A stretch of DNA of 64,000 bases from Auanema rhodensis (GCA_964057225.1 OZ059900.1:7512501-7576500); one strand, 5' to 3'; positions 40,998-55,265 are shown, numbered from the stretch's first letter. Notes: generated from the sequence alone by a model not told the origin. Translations and numbers: made by a program.

Positions 40998-42737
40998 TCG
41001 ACTATTTCTACATATATATGTCCAATTTTAACCACTTTGGTCAAAAAGGACCGAAAATATCAAGAATTATTGGTTTTTTGGGGTTTGAAGGGCATTTTGG
41101 CAAAATCAGTCAAACTTTTGATCTTAAGCATATTTTTTTTTTCTAAAACGACTAAATGTATGAAATACTATCAAAGAATGTTCATATAGGTGTATTTTGC
41201 ACGAATATCAAAACTGATTGAAATATGGGCCTTTTTATGCTCAAAACGCCATATATTCAGCGATTTTGGGTACAAAACATGTGAAAACTGTATGTTTTGA
41301 TCAGACCCTTTGAGATATGGATTTGAAATTCAGGATTCATAAACTTCGACTATTTCTACATATATATGTCCAATTTTAACCACTTTGGTCAAAAAGGACC
41401 GAAAATATCAAGAATTATTGGTTTTTTGGGGTTTGAAGGGCATTTTGGCAAAATCAGTCAAACTTTTGATCTTAAGCATATTTTTTTCTTCTAAAACGAC
41501 TAAATGTATGAAATACTGTCAAAGAATGTTCATATAGGTGTATTTTGCACGAATATCAAAACTGATTGAAATATGGGCCTTTTTATGCTCAAAACGCCAT
41601 ATATTCAACGATTTTGGGTACAAAACATGTGAAAACTGTATGTGTTGATCAGACCCTTTGAGATATGGATTTGAAATTCAGGATTCATAAACTTCGACTA
41701 TTTCTACATATATATGTCCAATTTTAACCACTTTGGTCAAAAAGGACCGAAAATATCAAGAATTATTGGTTTTTTGGGGTTTGAAGGGCATTTTGGCAAA
41801 ATCAGTCAAACTTTTGATCTTAAGCATATTTTTTTCTTCTAAAACGACTAAATGTATGAAATACTGTCAAAGAATGTTCATATAGGTGTATTTTGCACGA
41901 ATATCAAAACTGATTGAAATATGGGCCTTTTTATGCTCAAAACGCCATATATTCAACGATTTTGGGTACAAAACATGTGAAAACTGTATGTTTTGATCAG
42001 ACCCTTTGAGATATGGATTTAAAATTCAGGATTCATAAAATTCGACTATTTTTACATATATATGTCCAATTTTAACCACTTTGGTCAAAAAGGACCGAAA
42101 ATATCAAGAATTATTGGTTTTTTGGGGTTTGAAGGGCATTTTGGCAAAATCAGTCAAACTTTTGATCTTAAGCATATTTTTTTCTTCTAAAACGACTAAA
42201 TGTATGAAATACTGTCATAGAATGTTCATATAGGTGTATTTTGCACGAATATCAAAACTGATTGAAATATGGGCCTTTTTATGCTCAAAACGCCATATAT
42301 TCAACGATTTTGGGTACAAAACATGTGAAAACTGTATGTTTTGATCAGACCCTTTGAGATATGGATTTGAAATTCAGGATTCATAAACTTCGACTATTTC
42401 TACATATATATGTCCAATTTTAACCACTTTGGTCAAAAAGGACCGAAAATATCAAGAATTATTGGTTTTTTGGGGTTTGAAGGGCATTTTGGCAAAATCA
42501 GTCAAACTTTTGATCTTAAGCATATTTTTTTCTTCTAAAACGACTAAATGTATGAAATACTGTCAAAGAATGTTCATATAGGTGTATTTTGCACGAATAT
42601 CAAAACTGATTGAAATATGGGCCTTTTTATGCTCAAAACGCCATATATTCAACGATTTTGGGTACAAAACATGTGAAAACTGTATGTTTTGATCAGACCC
42701 TTTGAGATATGGATTTGAAATTCAGGATTCATAAACT
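40998..42737 (+). repeat. Partial copy of the 6/7-mer and region D right edge
   Basis: Units 40998 (T10, CAGCG), 41346 (GTGTTGATC) and 41694 follow the HOR order, then 42042 (AAAATTCGAC) and 42390 (TCGACT) leave it. This is the last occurrence of both the T10 and GTGTTGATC variants, so region D ends here. Confidence 0.8.
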
Positions 42738-43781
42738 TTGACTATTTTTACATATATATGTTCAATTTTAACCACTTTGGTCAAAAAGGACCGAAAATAT
42801 CAAGAATTATTGGTTTTTTGGGGATTGAAGGGCATTTTGGCAAAATCAGTCAAACTTTTGATCTTAAGCATATTTTTTTCTTCTAAAACGACTAAATGTA
42901 TGAAATACTGTCAAAGAATGTTCATATAGGTGTATTTTGCACGAATATCAAAACTGATTGAAATATGGGCCTTTTTATGCTCAAAACGCCATATATTCAA
43001 CGATTTTGGGTACAAAACATGTGAAAACTGTATGTTTTGATCAGACCCTTTGAGATATGGATTTGAAATTCAGGATTCATAAACTTTGACTCTTTTTACA
43101 TATATATGTCCACTTTTAACCACTTTGGTCAAAAAGGACCGAAAATATCAAGAATTATTGGTTTTTTGGGGTTTGAAGGGCATTTTGGCAAAATCAGTCA
43201 AACTTTTGATCTTAAGCATATTTTTTTCTTCTAAAACGACTAAATGTATGAAATACTGTCAAAGAATGTTCATATAGGTGTATTTTGCACGAATATCAAA
43301 ACTGATTGAAATATGGGCCTTTTTATGCTCAAAACGCCATATATTCAACGATTTTGGGTACAAAACATGTGAAAACTGTATGTTTTGATCAGACCCTTTG
43401 AGATATGGATTTGAAATTCAGGATTCATAAACTTTGACTATTTTTACATATATATGTTCAATTTTAACCACTTTGGTCAAAAAGGACCGAAAATATCAAG
43501 AATTATTGGTTTTTTGGGGATTGAAGGGCATTTTGGCAAAATCAGTCAAACTTTTGATCTTAAGCATATTTTTTTCTTCTAAAACGACTAAATGTATGAA
43601 ATACTGTCATAGAATGTTCATATAGGTGTATTTTGCACGAATATCAAAACTGATTGAAATATGGGCCTTTTTATGCTCAATACGCCATATATTCAACGAT
43701 TTTGGGTACAAAACATGTGAAAACTGTATGTTTTGATCAGACCCTTTGAGATATGGATTTGAAATTCAGGATTCATAAACT
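42738..43781 (+). repeat. Three monomers opening region E
   Basis: Unit 42738 is a TTGACT/GTTCAA/GGGATTG unit with GTCAAAG. Unit 43086 is the first of a private class with TTGACTCTTTTT and GTCCACTTTT. Unit 43434 is a GGGATTG unit with a private CTCAATACG change. GGGATTG units are absent from 16.5 to 42.7 kb and return here. Confidence 0.8.
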
Positions 43782-46700
43782 TTGACTATTTTTACATATA
43801 TATGTTCAATTTTAACCACTTTGGTCAAAAAGGACCGAAAATATCAAGAATTATTGGTTTTTTGGGGATTGAAGGGCATTTTGGCAAAATCAGTCAAACT
43901 TTTGATCTTAAGCATATTTTTTTCTTCTAAAACGACTAAATGTATGAAATACTGTCATAGAATGTTCATATAGGTGTATTTTGCACGAATATCAAAACTG
44001 ATTGAAATATGGGCCTTTTTATGTTCAAAACGCCATATATTCAACGATTTTGGGTACAAAACATGTGAAAACTGTATGTTTTGATCAGACCCTTTGAGAT
44101 ATGGATTTGAAATTCAGGATTCATAAACTTCGACTATTTCTACATATATATGTCCAATTTTAACCACTTTGGTCAAAAAGGACCGAAAATATCAAGAATT
44201 ATTGGTTTTTTGGGGTTTGAAGGGCATTTTGGCAAAATCAGTCAAACTTTTGATCTTAAGCATATTTTTTTCTTCTAAAACGACTAAATGTATGAAATAC
44301 TGTCAAAGAATGTTCATATAGGTGTATTTTGCACGAATATCAAAACTGATTGAAATATGGGCCTTTTTATGCTCAAAACGCCATATATTCAACGATTTTG
44401 GGTACAAAACATGTGAAAACTGTATGTTTTGATCAGACCCTTTAAGATATGGATTTAAAATTCAGGATTCATAAAATTCGACTATTTTTACATATATATG
44501 TCCAATTTTAACCACTTTGGTCAAAAAGGACCGAAAATATCAAGAATTATTGGTTTTTTGGGGTTTGAAGGGCATTTTGGCAAAATCAGTCAAACTTTTG
44601 ATCTTAAGCATATTTTTTTCTTCTAAAACGACTAAATGTATGAAATACTGTCATAGAATGTTCATATAGGTGTATTTTGCACGAATATCAAAACTGATTG
44701 AAATATGGGCCTTTTTATGCTCAAAACGCCATATATTCAACGATTTTGCGTACAAAACATGTGAAAACTGTATGTTTTGATCAGACCCTTTGAGATATGG
44801 ATTTGAAATTAGGGATTCATAAACTTCGACTATTTCTACATATATATGTCCAATTTTAACCACTTTGGTCAAAAAGGACCGAAAATATCAAGAATTATTG
44901 GTTTTTTGGGGTTTGAAGGGCATTTTGGCAAAATCAGTCAAACTTTTGATCTTAAGCATATTTTTTTCTTCTAAAACGACTAAATGTATGAAATACTATC
45001 AAAGAATGTTCATATAGGTGTATTTTGCACGAATATCAAAACTGATTGAAATATGGGCCTTTTTATGCTCAAAACGCCATATATTCAGCGATTTTGGGTA
45101 CAAAACATGTGAAAACTGTATGTTTTGATCAGACCCTTTGAGATATGGATTTGAAATTCAGGATTCATAAACTTCGACTATTTCTACATATATATGTCCA
45201 ATTTTAACCACTTTGGTCAAAAAGGACCGAAAATATCAAGAATTATTGGTTTTTTGGGGTTTGAAGGGCATTTTGGCAAAATCAGTCAAACTTTTGATCT
45301 TAAGCATATTTTTTTCTTCTAAAACGACTAAATGTATGAAATACTGTCAAAGAATGTTCATATAGGTGTATTTTGCACGAATATCAAAACTGATTGAAAT
45401 ATGGGCCTTTTTATGCTCAAAACGCCATATATTCAACGATTTTGGGTACAAAACATGTGAAAACTGTATGTTTTGATCAGACCCTTTGAGATATGGATTT
45501 GAAATTCAGGATTCATAAACTTTGACTATTTTTACATATATATGTTCAATTTTAACCACTTTGGTCAAAAAGGACCGAAAATATCAAGAATTATTGGTTT
45601 TTTGGGGATTGAAGGGCATTTTGGCAAAATCAGTCAAACTTTTGATCTTAAGCATATTTTTTTCTTCTAAAACGACTAAATGTATGAAATACTGTCATAG
45701 AATGTTCATATAGGTGTATTTTGCACGAATATCAAAACTGATTGAAATATGGGCCTTTTTATGTTCAAAACGCCATATATTCAACGATTTTGGGTACAAA
45801 ACATGTGAAAACTGTATGTTTTGATCAGACCCTTTGAGATATGGATTTGAAATTCAGGATTCATAAACTTCGACTATTTCTACATATATATGTCCAATTT
45901 TAACCACTTTGGTCAAAAAGGACCGAAAATATCAAGAATTATTGGTTTTTTGGGGTTTGAAGGGCATTTTGGCAAAATCAGTCAAACTTTTGATCTTAAG
46001 CATATTTTTTTCTTCTAAAACGACTAAATGTATGAAATACTGTCAAAGAATGTTCATATAGGTGTATTTTGCACGAATATCAAAACTGATTGAAATATGG
46101 GCCTTTTTATGCTCAAAACGCCATATATTCAACGATTTTGGGTACAAAACATGTGAAAACTGTATGTTTTGATCAGACCCTTTGAGATATGGATTTAAAA
46201 TTCAGGATTCATAAAATTCGACTAGTTTTACATATATATGTCCAATTTTAACCACTTTGGTCAAAAAGGACCGAAAATATCAAGAATTATTGGTTTTTTG
46301 GGGTTTGAAGGGCATTTTGGCAAAATCAGTCAAACTTTTGATCTTAAGCATATTTTTTTCTTCTAAAACGACTAAATGTATGAAATACTGTCATAGAATG
46401 TTCATATAGGTGTATTTTGCACGAATATCAAAACTGATTGAAATATGGGCCTTTTTATGCTCAAAACGCCATATATTCAACGATTTTGCGTACAAAACAT
46501 GTGAAAACTGTATGTTTTGATCAGACCCTTTGAGATATGGATTTGAAATTAGGGATTCATAAACTTCGACTATTTCTACATATATATGTCCAATTTTAAC
46601 CACTTTGGTCAAAAAGGACCGAAAATATCAAGAATTATTGGTTTTTTGGGGTTTGAAGGGCATTTTGGCAAAATCAGTCAAACTTTTGATCTTAAGCATA

Positions 46701-47261
46701 TTTTTTTCTTCTAAAACGACTAAATGTATGAAATACTATCAAAGAATGTTCATATAGGTGTATTTTGCACGAATATCAAAACTGATTGAAATATGGGCCT
46801 TTTTATGCTCAAAACGCCATATATTCAGCGATTTTGGGTACAAAACATGTGAAAACTGTATGTTTTGATCAGACCCTTTGAGATATGGATTTGAAATTCA
46901 GGATTCATAAACTTCGACTATTTCTACATATATATGTCCAATTTTAACCACTTTGGTCAAAAAGGACCGAAAATATCAAGAATTATTGGTTTTTTGGGGT
47001 TTGAAGGGCATTTTGGCAAAATCAGTCAAACTTTTGATCTTAAGCATATTTTTTTCTTCTAAAACGACTAAATGTATGAAATACTGTCAAAGAATGTTCA
47101 TATAGGTGTATTTTGCACGAATATCAAAACTGATTGAAATATGGGCCTTTTTATGCTCAAAACGCCATATATTCAACGATTTTGGGTACAAAACATGTGA
47201 AAACTGTATGTTTTGATCAGACCCTTTGAGATATGGATTTGAAATTCAGGATTCATAAACT
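43782..47261 (+). repeat. 5-monomer higher-order repeat, two copies of 1740 bp
   Basis: Copies are at 43782-45521 and 45522-47261. The order is: GGGATTG unit with TATGTTC; TCGACT/GTCAAAG; AAAATTCGAC with GTCATAG and TTTTGCG; ATTAGGG-flanked unit with ACTATCAAAG and CAGCG; TCGACT/GTCAAAG. Private differences are CCCTTTAAGATAT (about 44440) in copy 1 and GACTAGTTTT (46218 unit) in copy 2. The ACTATCAAAG/CAGCG haplotype here lacks the T10 allele of region D. Confidence 0.9.
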
Positions 47262-47957
47262 TTGACTCTTTTTACATATATATGTCCACTTTTAACCACT
47301 TTGGTCAAAAAGGACCGAAAATATCAAGAATTATTGGTTTTTTGGGGTTTGAAGGGCATTTTGGCAAAATCAGTCAAACTTTTGATCTTAAGCATATTTT
47401 TTTCTTCTAAAACGACTAAATGTATGAAATACTGTCAAAGAATGTTCATATAGGTGTATTTTGCACGAATATCAAAACTGATTGAAATATGGGCCTTTTT
47501 ATGCTCAAAACGCCATATATTCAACGATTTTGGGTACAAAACATGTGAAAACTGTATGTTTTGATCAGACCCTTTGAGATATGGATTTGAAATTCAGGAT
47601 TCATAAACTTTGACTCTTTTTACATATATATGTCCACTTTTAACCACTTTGGTCAAAAAGGACCGAAAATATCAAGAATTATTGGTTTTTTGGGGTTTGA
47701 AGGGCATTTTGGCAAAATCAGTCAAACTTTTGATCTTAAGCATATTTTTTTCTTCTAAAACGACTAAATGTATGAAATACTGTCAAAGAATGTTCATATA
47801 GGTGTATTTTGCACGAATATCAAAACTGATTGAAATATGGGCCTTTTTATGCTCAAAACGCCATATATTCAACGATTTTGGGTACAAAACATGTGAAAAC
47901 TGTATGTTTTGATCAGACCCTTTGAGATATGGATTTGAAATTCAGGATTCATAAACT
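47262..47957 (+). repeat. Tandem pair of region-E private monomers
   Basis: Units 47262 and 47610 both carry TTGACTCTTTTT, GTCCACTTTT and GTCAAAG, and look the same. This class is found only at 43086, 47262, 47610, 50046 and 51090. A single-monomer duplication is the simplest explanation for the pair. Confidence 0.85.
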
Positions 47958-50045
47958 TTGACTATTTTTACATATATATGTTCAATTTTAACCACTTTGG
48001 TCAAAAAGGACCGAAAATATCAAGAATTATTGGTTTTTTGGGGATTGAAGGGCATTTTGGCAAAATCAGTCAAACTTTTGATCTTAAGCATATTTTTTTC
48101 TTCTAAAACGACTAAATGTATGAAATACTGTCATAGAATGTTCATATAGGTGTATTTTGCACGAATATCAAAACTGATTGAAATATGGGCCTTTTTATGT
48201 TCAAAACGCCATATATTCAACGATTTTGGGTACAAAACATGTGAAAACTGTATGTTTTGATCAGACCCTTTGAGATATGGATTTGAAATTCAGGATTCAT
48301 AAACTTCGACTATTTCTACATATATATGTCCAATTTTAACCACTTTGGTCAAAAAGGACCGAAAATATCAAGAATTATTGGTTTTTTGGGGTTTGAAGGG
48401 CATTTTGGCAAAATCAGTCAAACTTTTGATCTTAAGCATATTTTTTTCTTCTAAAACGACTAAATGTATGAAATACTGTCAAAGAATGTTCATATAGGTG
48501 TATTTTGCACGAATATCAAAACTGATTGAAATATGGGCCTTTTTATGCTCAAAACGCCATATATTCAACGATTTTGGGTACAAAACATGTGAAAACTGTA
48601 TGTTTTGATCAGACCCTTTGAGATATGGATTTAAAATTCAGGATTCATAAAATTCGACTATTTTTACATATATATGTCCAATTTTAACCACTTTGGTCAA
48701 AAAGGACCGAAAATATCAAGAATTATTGGTTTTTTGGGGTTTGAAGGGCATTTTGGCAAAATCAGTCAAACTTTTGATCTTAAGCATATTTTTTTCTTCT
48801 AAAACGACTAAATGTATGAAATACTGTCAAAGAATGTTCATATAGGTGTATTTTGCACGAATATCAAAACTGATTGAAATATGGGCCTTTTTATGCTCAA
48901 AACGCCATATATTCAACGATTTTGGGTACAAAACATGTGAAAACTGTATGTTTTGATCAGACCCTTTGAGATATGGATTTAAAATTCAGGATTCATAAAA
49001 TTCGACTATTTTTACATATATATGTCCAATTTTAACCACTTTGGTCAAAAAGGACCGAAAATATCAAGAATTATTGGTTTTTTGGGGTTTGAAGGGCATT
49101 TTGGCAAAATCAGTCAAACTTTTGATCTTAAGCATATTTTTTTCTTCTAAAACGACTAAATGTATGAAATACTGTCATAGAATGTTCATATAGGTGTATT
49201 TTGCACGAATATCAAAACTGATTGAAATATGGGCCTTTTTATGCTCAAAACGCCATATATTCAACGATTTTGCGTACAAAACATGTGAAAACTGTATGTT
49301 TTGATCAGACCCTTTGAGATATGGATTTGAAATTAGGGATTCATAAACTTCGACTATTTCTACATATATATGTCCAATTTTAACCACTTTGGTCAAAAAG
49401 GACCGAAAATATCAAGAATTATTGGTTTTTTGGGGTTTGAAGGGCATTTTGGCAAAATCAGTCAAACTTTTGATCTTAAGCATATTTTTTTCTTCTAAAA
49501 CGACTAAATGTATGAAATACTATCAAAGAATGTTCATATAGGTGTATTTTGCACGAATATCAAAACTGATTGAAATATGGACCTTTTTATGCTCAAAACG
49601 CCATATATTCAGCGATTTTGGGTACAAAACATGTGAAAACTGTATGTTTTGATCAGACCCTTTGAGATATGGATTTGAAATTCAGGATTCATAAACTTCG
49701 ACTATTTCTACATATATATGTCCAATTTTAACCACTTTGGTCAAAAAGGACCGAAAATATCAAGAATTATTGGTTTTTTGGGGTTTGAAGGGCATTTTGG
49801 CAAAATCAGTCAAACTTTTGATCTTAAGCATATTTTTTTCTTCTAAAACGACTAAATGTATGAAATACTGTCAAAGAATGTTCATATAGGTGTATTTTGC
49901 ACGAATATCAAAACTGATTGAAATATGGGCCTTTTTATGCTCAAAACGCCATATATTCAACGATTTTGGGTACAAAACATGTGAAAACTGTATGTTTTGA
50001 TCAGACCCTTTGAGATATGGATTTGAAATTCAGGATTCATAAACT
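47958..50045 (+). repeat. 6-monomer derivative of the 5-mer (2088 bp)
   Basis: The order is as in the 5-mer at 43782 but with an additional AAAATTCGAC monomer (48654, with GTCAAAG) before the AAAATTCGAC/TTTTGCG monomer (49002). The unit at 49350 has a private ATATGGACC change. The extra monomer keeps the 348-bp register. Confidence 0.85.
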
Positions 50046-52133
50046 TTGACTCTTTTTACATATATATGTCCACTTTTAACCACTTTGGTCAAAAAGGACC
50101 GAAAATATCAAGAATTATTGGTTTTTTGGGGTTTGAAGGGCATTTTGGCAAAATCAGTCAAACTTTTGATCTTAAGCATATTTTTTTCTTCTAAAACGAC
50201 TAAATGTATGAAATACTGTCAAAGAATGTTCATATAGGTGTATTTTGCACGAATATCAAAACTGATTGAAATATGGGCCTTTTTATGCTCAAAACGCCAT
50301 ATATTCAACGATTTTGGGTACAAAACATGTGAAAACTGTATGTTTTGATCAGACCCTTTGAGATATGGATTTGAAATTCAGGATTCATAAACTTTGACTA
50401 TTTTTACATATATATGTTCAATTTTAACCACTTTGGTCAAAAAGGACCGAAAATATCAAGAATTATTGGTTTTTTGGGGATTGAAGGGCATTTTGGCAAA
50501 ATCAGTCAAACTTTTGATCTTAAGCATATTTTTTTCTTCTAAAACGACTAAATGTATGAAATACTGTCATAGAATGTTCATATAGGTGTATTTTGCACGA
50601 ATATCAAAACTGATTGAAATATGGGCCTTTTTATGCTCAAAACGCCATATATTCAACGATTTTGGGTACAAAACATGTGAAAACTGTATGTTTTGATCAG
50701 ACCCTTTGAGATATGGATTTGAAATTCAGGATTCATAAACTTCGACTATTTCTACATATATATGTCCAATTTTAACCACTTTGGTCAAAAAGGACCGAAA
50801 ATATCAAGAATTATTGGTTTTTTGGGGTTTGAAGGGCATTTTGGCAAAATCAGTCAAACTTTTGATCTTAAGCATATTTTTTTCTTCTAAAACGACTAAA
50901 TGTATGAAATACTGTCATAGAATGTTCATATAGGTGTATTTTGCACGAATATCAAAACTGATTGAAATATGGGCCTTTTTATGCTCAAAACGCCATATAT
51001 TCAACGATTTTGGGTACAAAACATGTGAAAACTGTATGTTTTGATCAGACCCTTTGAGATATGGATTTGAAATTCAGGATTCATAAACTTTGACTCTTTT
51101 TACATATATATGTCCACTTTTAACCACTTTGGTCAAAAAGGACCGAAAATATCAAGAATTATTGGTTTTTTGGGGTTTGAAGGGCATTTTGGCAAAATCA
51201 GTCAAACTTTTGATCTTAAGCATATTTTTTTCTTCTAAAACGACTAAATGTATGAAATACTGTCAAAGAATGTTCATATAGGTGTATTTTGCACGAATAT
51301 CAAAACTGATTGAAATATGGGCCTTTTTATGCTCAAAACGCCATATATTCAACGATTTTGGGTACAAAACATGTGAAAACTGTATGTTTTGATCAGACCC
51401 TTTGAGATATGGATTTGAAATTCAGGATTCATAAACTTTGACTATTTTTACATATATATGTTCAATTTTAACCACTTTGGTCAAAAAGGACCGAAAATAT
51501 CAAGAATTATTGGTTTTTTGGGGATTGAAGGGCATTTTGGCAAAATCAGTCAAACTTTTGATCTTAAGCATATTTTTTTCTTCTAAAACGACTAAATGTA
51601 TGAAATACTGTCATAGAATGTTCATATAGGTGTATTTTGCACGAATATCAAAACTGATTGAAATATGGGCCTTTTTATGCTCAAAACGCCATATATTCAA
51701 CGATTTTGGGTACAAAACATGTGAAAACTGTATGTTTTGATCAGACCCTTTGAGATATGGATTTGAAATTCAGGATTCATAAACTTTGACTATTTTTACA
51801 TATATATGTTCAATTTTAACCACTTTGGTCAAAAAGGACCGAAAATATCAAGAATTATTGGTTTTTTGGGGATTGAAGGGCATTTTGGCAAAATCAGTCA
51901 AACTTTTGATCTTAAGCATATTTTTTTCTTCTAAAACGACTAAATGTATGAAATACTGTCATAGAATGTTCATATAGGTGTATTTTGCACGAATATCAAA
52001 ACTGATTGAAATATGGGCCTTTTTATGCTCAAAACGCCATATATTCAACGATTTTGGGTACAAAACATGTGAAAACTGTATGTTTTGATCAGACCCTTTG
52101 AGATATGGATTTGAAATTCAGGATTCATAAACT
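50046..52133 (+). repeat. Two units led by the region-E private monomer
   Basis: 50046-51089 holds the private TTGACTCTTTTT unit, a GGGATTG unit (TATGCTC) and a TCGACT unit with GTCATAG. 51090-52133 holds the private unit and two GGGATTG units. The order private, GGGATTG, GGGATTG, TCGACT at 51090-52134 also matches 43086-44130. Confidence 0.8.
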
Positions 52134-55100
52134 TCGACTATTTCTACATATATATGTCCAATTTTAACCACTTTGGTCAAAAAGGACCGAAAATATCGAG
52201 AATTATTGGTTTTTTGGGGTTTGAAGGGCATTTTGGCAAAATCAGTCAAACTTTTGATCTTAAGCATATTTTTTTCTTCTAAAACGACTAAATGTATGAA
52301 ATACTGTCGAATAATGTTCATATAGGTGTATTTTGCACGAATATCAAAACTGATTGAAATATGGGCCTTTTTATGCTCAAAACGCCATATATTCAACGAT
52401 TTTGGGTACAAAACATGTGAAAACTGTATGTTTTGATCAGACCCTTTGAGATATGGATTTAAAATTCAGGATTCATAAAATTCGACTATTTTTACATATA
52501 TATGTCCAATTTTAACCACTTTGGTCAAAAAGGACCGAAAATATCAAGAATTATTGGTTTTTTGGGGTTTGAAGGGCATTTTGGCAAAATCAGTCAAACT
52601 TTTGATCTTAAGCATATTTTTTTCTTCTAAAACGACTAAATGTATGAAATACTGTCATAGAATGTTCATATAGGTGTATTTTGCACGAATATCAAAACTG
52701 ATTGAAATATGGGCCTTTTTATGCTCAAAACGCCATATATTCAACGATTTTGGGTACAAAACATGTGAAAACTGTATGTTTTGATCAGACCCTTTGAGAT
52801 ATGGATTTGAAATTCAGGATTCATAAACTTCGACTATTTCTACATATATATGTCCAATTTTAACCACTTTGGTCAAAAAGGACCGAAAATATCAAGAATT
52901 ATTGGTTTTTTGGGGTTTGAAGGACATTTTGGCTAAATCAGTCAAACTTTTGATCTTAAGCATATTTTTTTCTTCTAAAACGACTAAATGTATGAAATAC
53001 TGTCATAGAATGTTCATATAGGTGTATTTTGCACGAATATCGAAACTGATTGAAATATGGGCCTTTTTATGTTCAAAACGCCATATATTCAACGATTTTG
53101 GGTACAAAACATGTGAAAACTGTATGTTTTGATCAGACCCTTTGAGATATGGATTTGAAATTCAGGATTCATAAACTTCGACTATTTCTACATATATATG
53201 TCCAATTTTAACCACTTTGGTCAAAAAGGACCGAAAATATCAAGAATTATTGGTTTTTTGGGGTTTGAAGGGCATTTTGGCAAAATCAGTCAAACTTTTG
53301 ATCTTAAGCATATTTTTTTCTTCTAAAACGACTAAATGTATGAAATACTGTCAAAGAATGTTCATATAGGTGTATTTTGCACGAATATCAAAACTGATTG
53401 AAATATGGGCCTTTTTATGCTCAAAACGCCATATATTCAACGATTTTGGGTACAAAACATGTGAAAACTGTATGTTTTGATCAGACCCTTTGAGATATGG
53501 ATTTAAAATTCAGGATTCATAAAATTCGACTATTTTTACATATATATGTCCAATTTTAACCACTTTGGTCAAAAAGGACCGAAAATATCAAGAATTATTG
53601 GTTTTTTGGGGTTTGAAGGGCATTTTGGCAAAATCAGTCAAACTTTTGATCTTAAGCATATTTTTTTCTTCTAAAACGACTAAATGTATGAAATACTGTC
53701 ATAGAATGTTCATATAGGTGTATTTTGCACGAATATCAAAACTGATTGAAATATGGGCCTTTTTATGCTCAAAACGCCATATATTCAACGATTTTGCGTA
53801 CAAAACATGTGAAAACTGTATGTTTTGATCAGACCCTTTGAGATATGGATTTGAAATTAGGGATTCATAAACTTCGACTATTTCTACATATATATGTCCA
53901 AGTTTAACCACTTTGGTCAAAAAGGACCGAAAATATCAAGAATTATTGGTTTTTTGGGGTTTGAAGGGCATTTTGGCAAAATCAGTCAAACTTTTGATCT
54001 TAAGCATATTTTTTTCTTCTAAAACGACTAAATGTATGAAATACTATCAAAGAATGTTCATATAGGTGTATTTTGCACGAATATCAAAACTGATTGAAAT
54101 ATGGGCCTTTTTATGCTCAAAACGCCATATATTCAGCGATTTTGGGTACAAAACATGTGAAAACTGTATGTTTTGATCAGACCCTTTGAGATATGGATTT
54201 GAAATTCAGGATTCATAAACTTCGACTATTTCTACATATATATGTCCAATTTTAACCAGTTTGGTCAAAAAGGACCGAAAATATCAAGAATTATTGGTTT
54301 TTTGGGGTTTGAAGGGCATTTTGGCAAAATCAGTCAAACTTTTGATCTTAAGCATATTTTTTTCTTCTAAAACGACTAAATGTATGAAATACTGTCAAAG
54401 AATGTTCATATAGGTGTATTTTGCACGAATATCAAAACTGATTGAAATATGGGCCTTTTTATGCTCAAAACGCCATATATTCAACGATTTTGGGTACAAA
54501 ACATGTGAAAACTGTATGTTTTGATCAGACCCTTTGAGATATGGATTTAAAATTCAGGATTCATAAAATTCGACTATTTTTACATATATATGTCCAATTT
54601 TAACCACTTTGGTCAAAAAGGACCGAAAATATCAAGAATTATTGGTTTTTTGGGGTTTGAAGGGCATTTTGGCAAAATCAGTCAAACTTTTGATCTTAAG
54701 CATATTTTTTTCTTCTAAAACGACTAAATGTATGAAATACTGTCATAGAATGTTCATATAGGTGTATTTTGCACGAATATCAAAACTGATTGAAATATGG
54801 GCCTTTTTATGCTCAAAACGCCATATATTCAACGATTTTGCGTACAAAACATGTGAAAACTGTATGTTTTGATCAGACCCTTTGAGATATGGATTTGAAA
54901 TTCAGGATTCATAAACTTCGACTATTTCTACATATATATGTCCAATTTTAACCACTTTGGTCAAAAAGGACCGAAAATATCAAGAATTATTAGTTTTTTG
55001 GGGTTTGAAGGGCATTTTGGCAAAATCAGTCAAACTTTTGATCTTAAGCATATTTTTTTCTTCTAAAACGACTAAATGTATGAAATACTGTCAAAGAATG

Positions 55101-55265
55101 TTCATATAGGTGTGTTTTGCACGAATATCAAAACTGATTGAAATATGGGCCTTTTTATGCTCAAAACGCCATATATTCAACGATTTTGGGTACAAAACAT
55201 GTGAAAACTGTATGTTTTGATCAGACCCTTTGAGATATGGATTTGAAATTCAGGATTCATAAACT
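52134..55265 (+). repeat. Mixed monomers closing region E
   Basis: Nine monomers with several singletons: ATATCGAG and GTCGAATAATG (52134), GAAGGACATT and TATCGAAACTG (52830), CCAAGTTTAACC (53874), AACCAGTTTGG (54222), ATTATTAGTT and GGTGTGTTTT (54918). Units 53178-54222 reproduce monomers 2-5 of the 5-mer (TCGACT, AAAATTCGAC/TTTTGCG, ATTAGGG-flanked ACTATCAAAG/CAGCG, TCGACT). This contains the last ATTAGGG edge in the window (about 53859). Confidence 0.8.

Noticed and set aside
52118-52411. 97-codon minus-strand open frame
   Set aside because: A single monomer with the GTCGAATAATG changes lets one frame run across most of a unit. Chance extension within a repeat.
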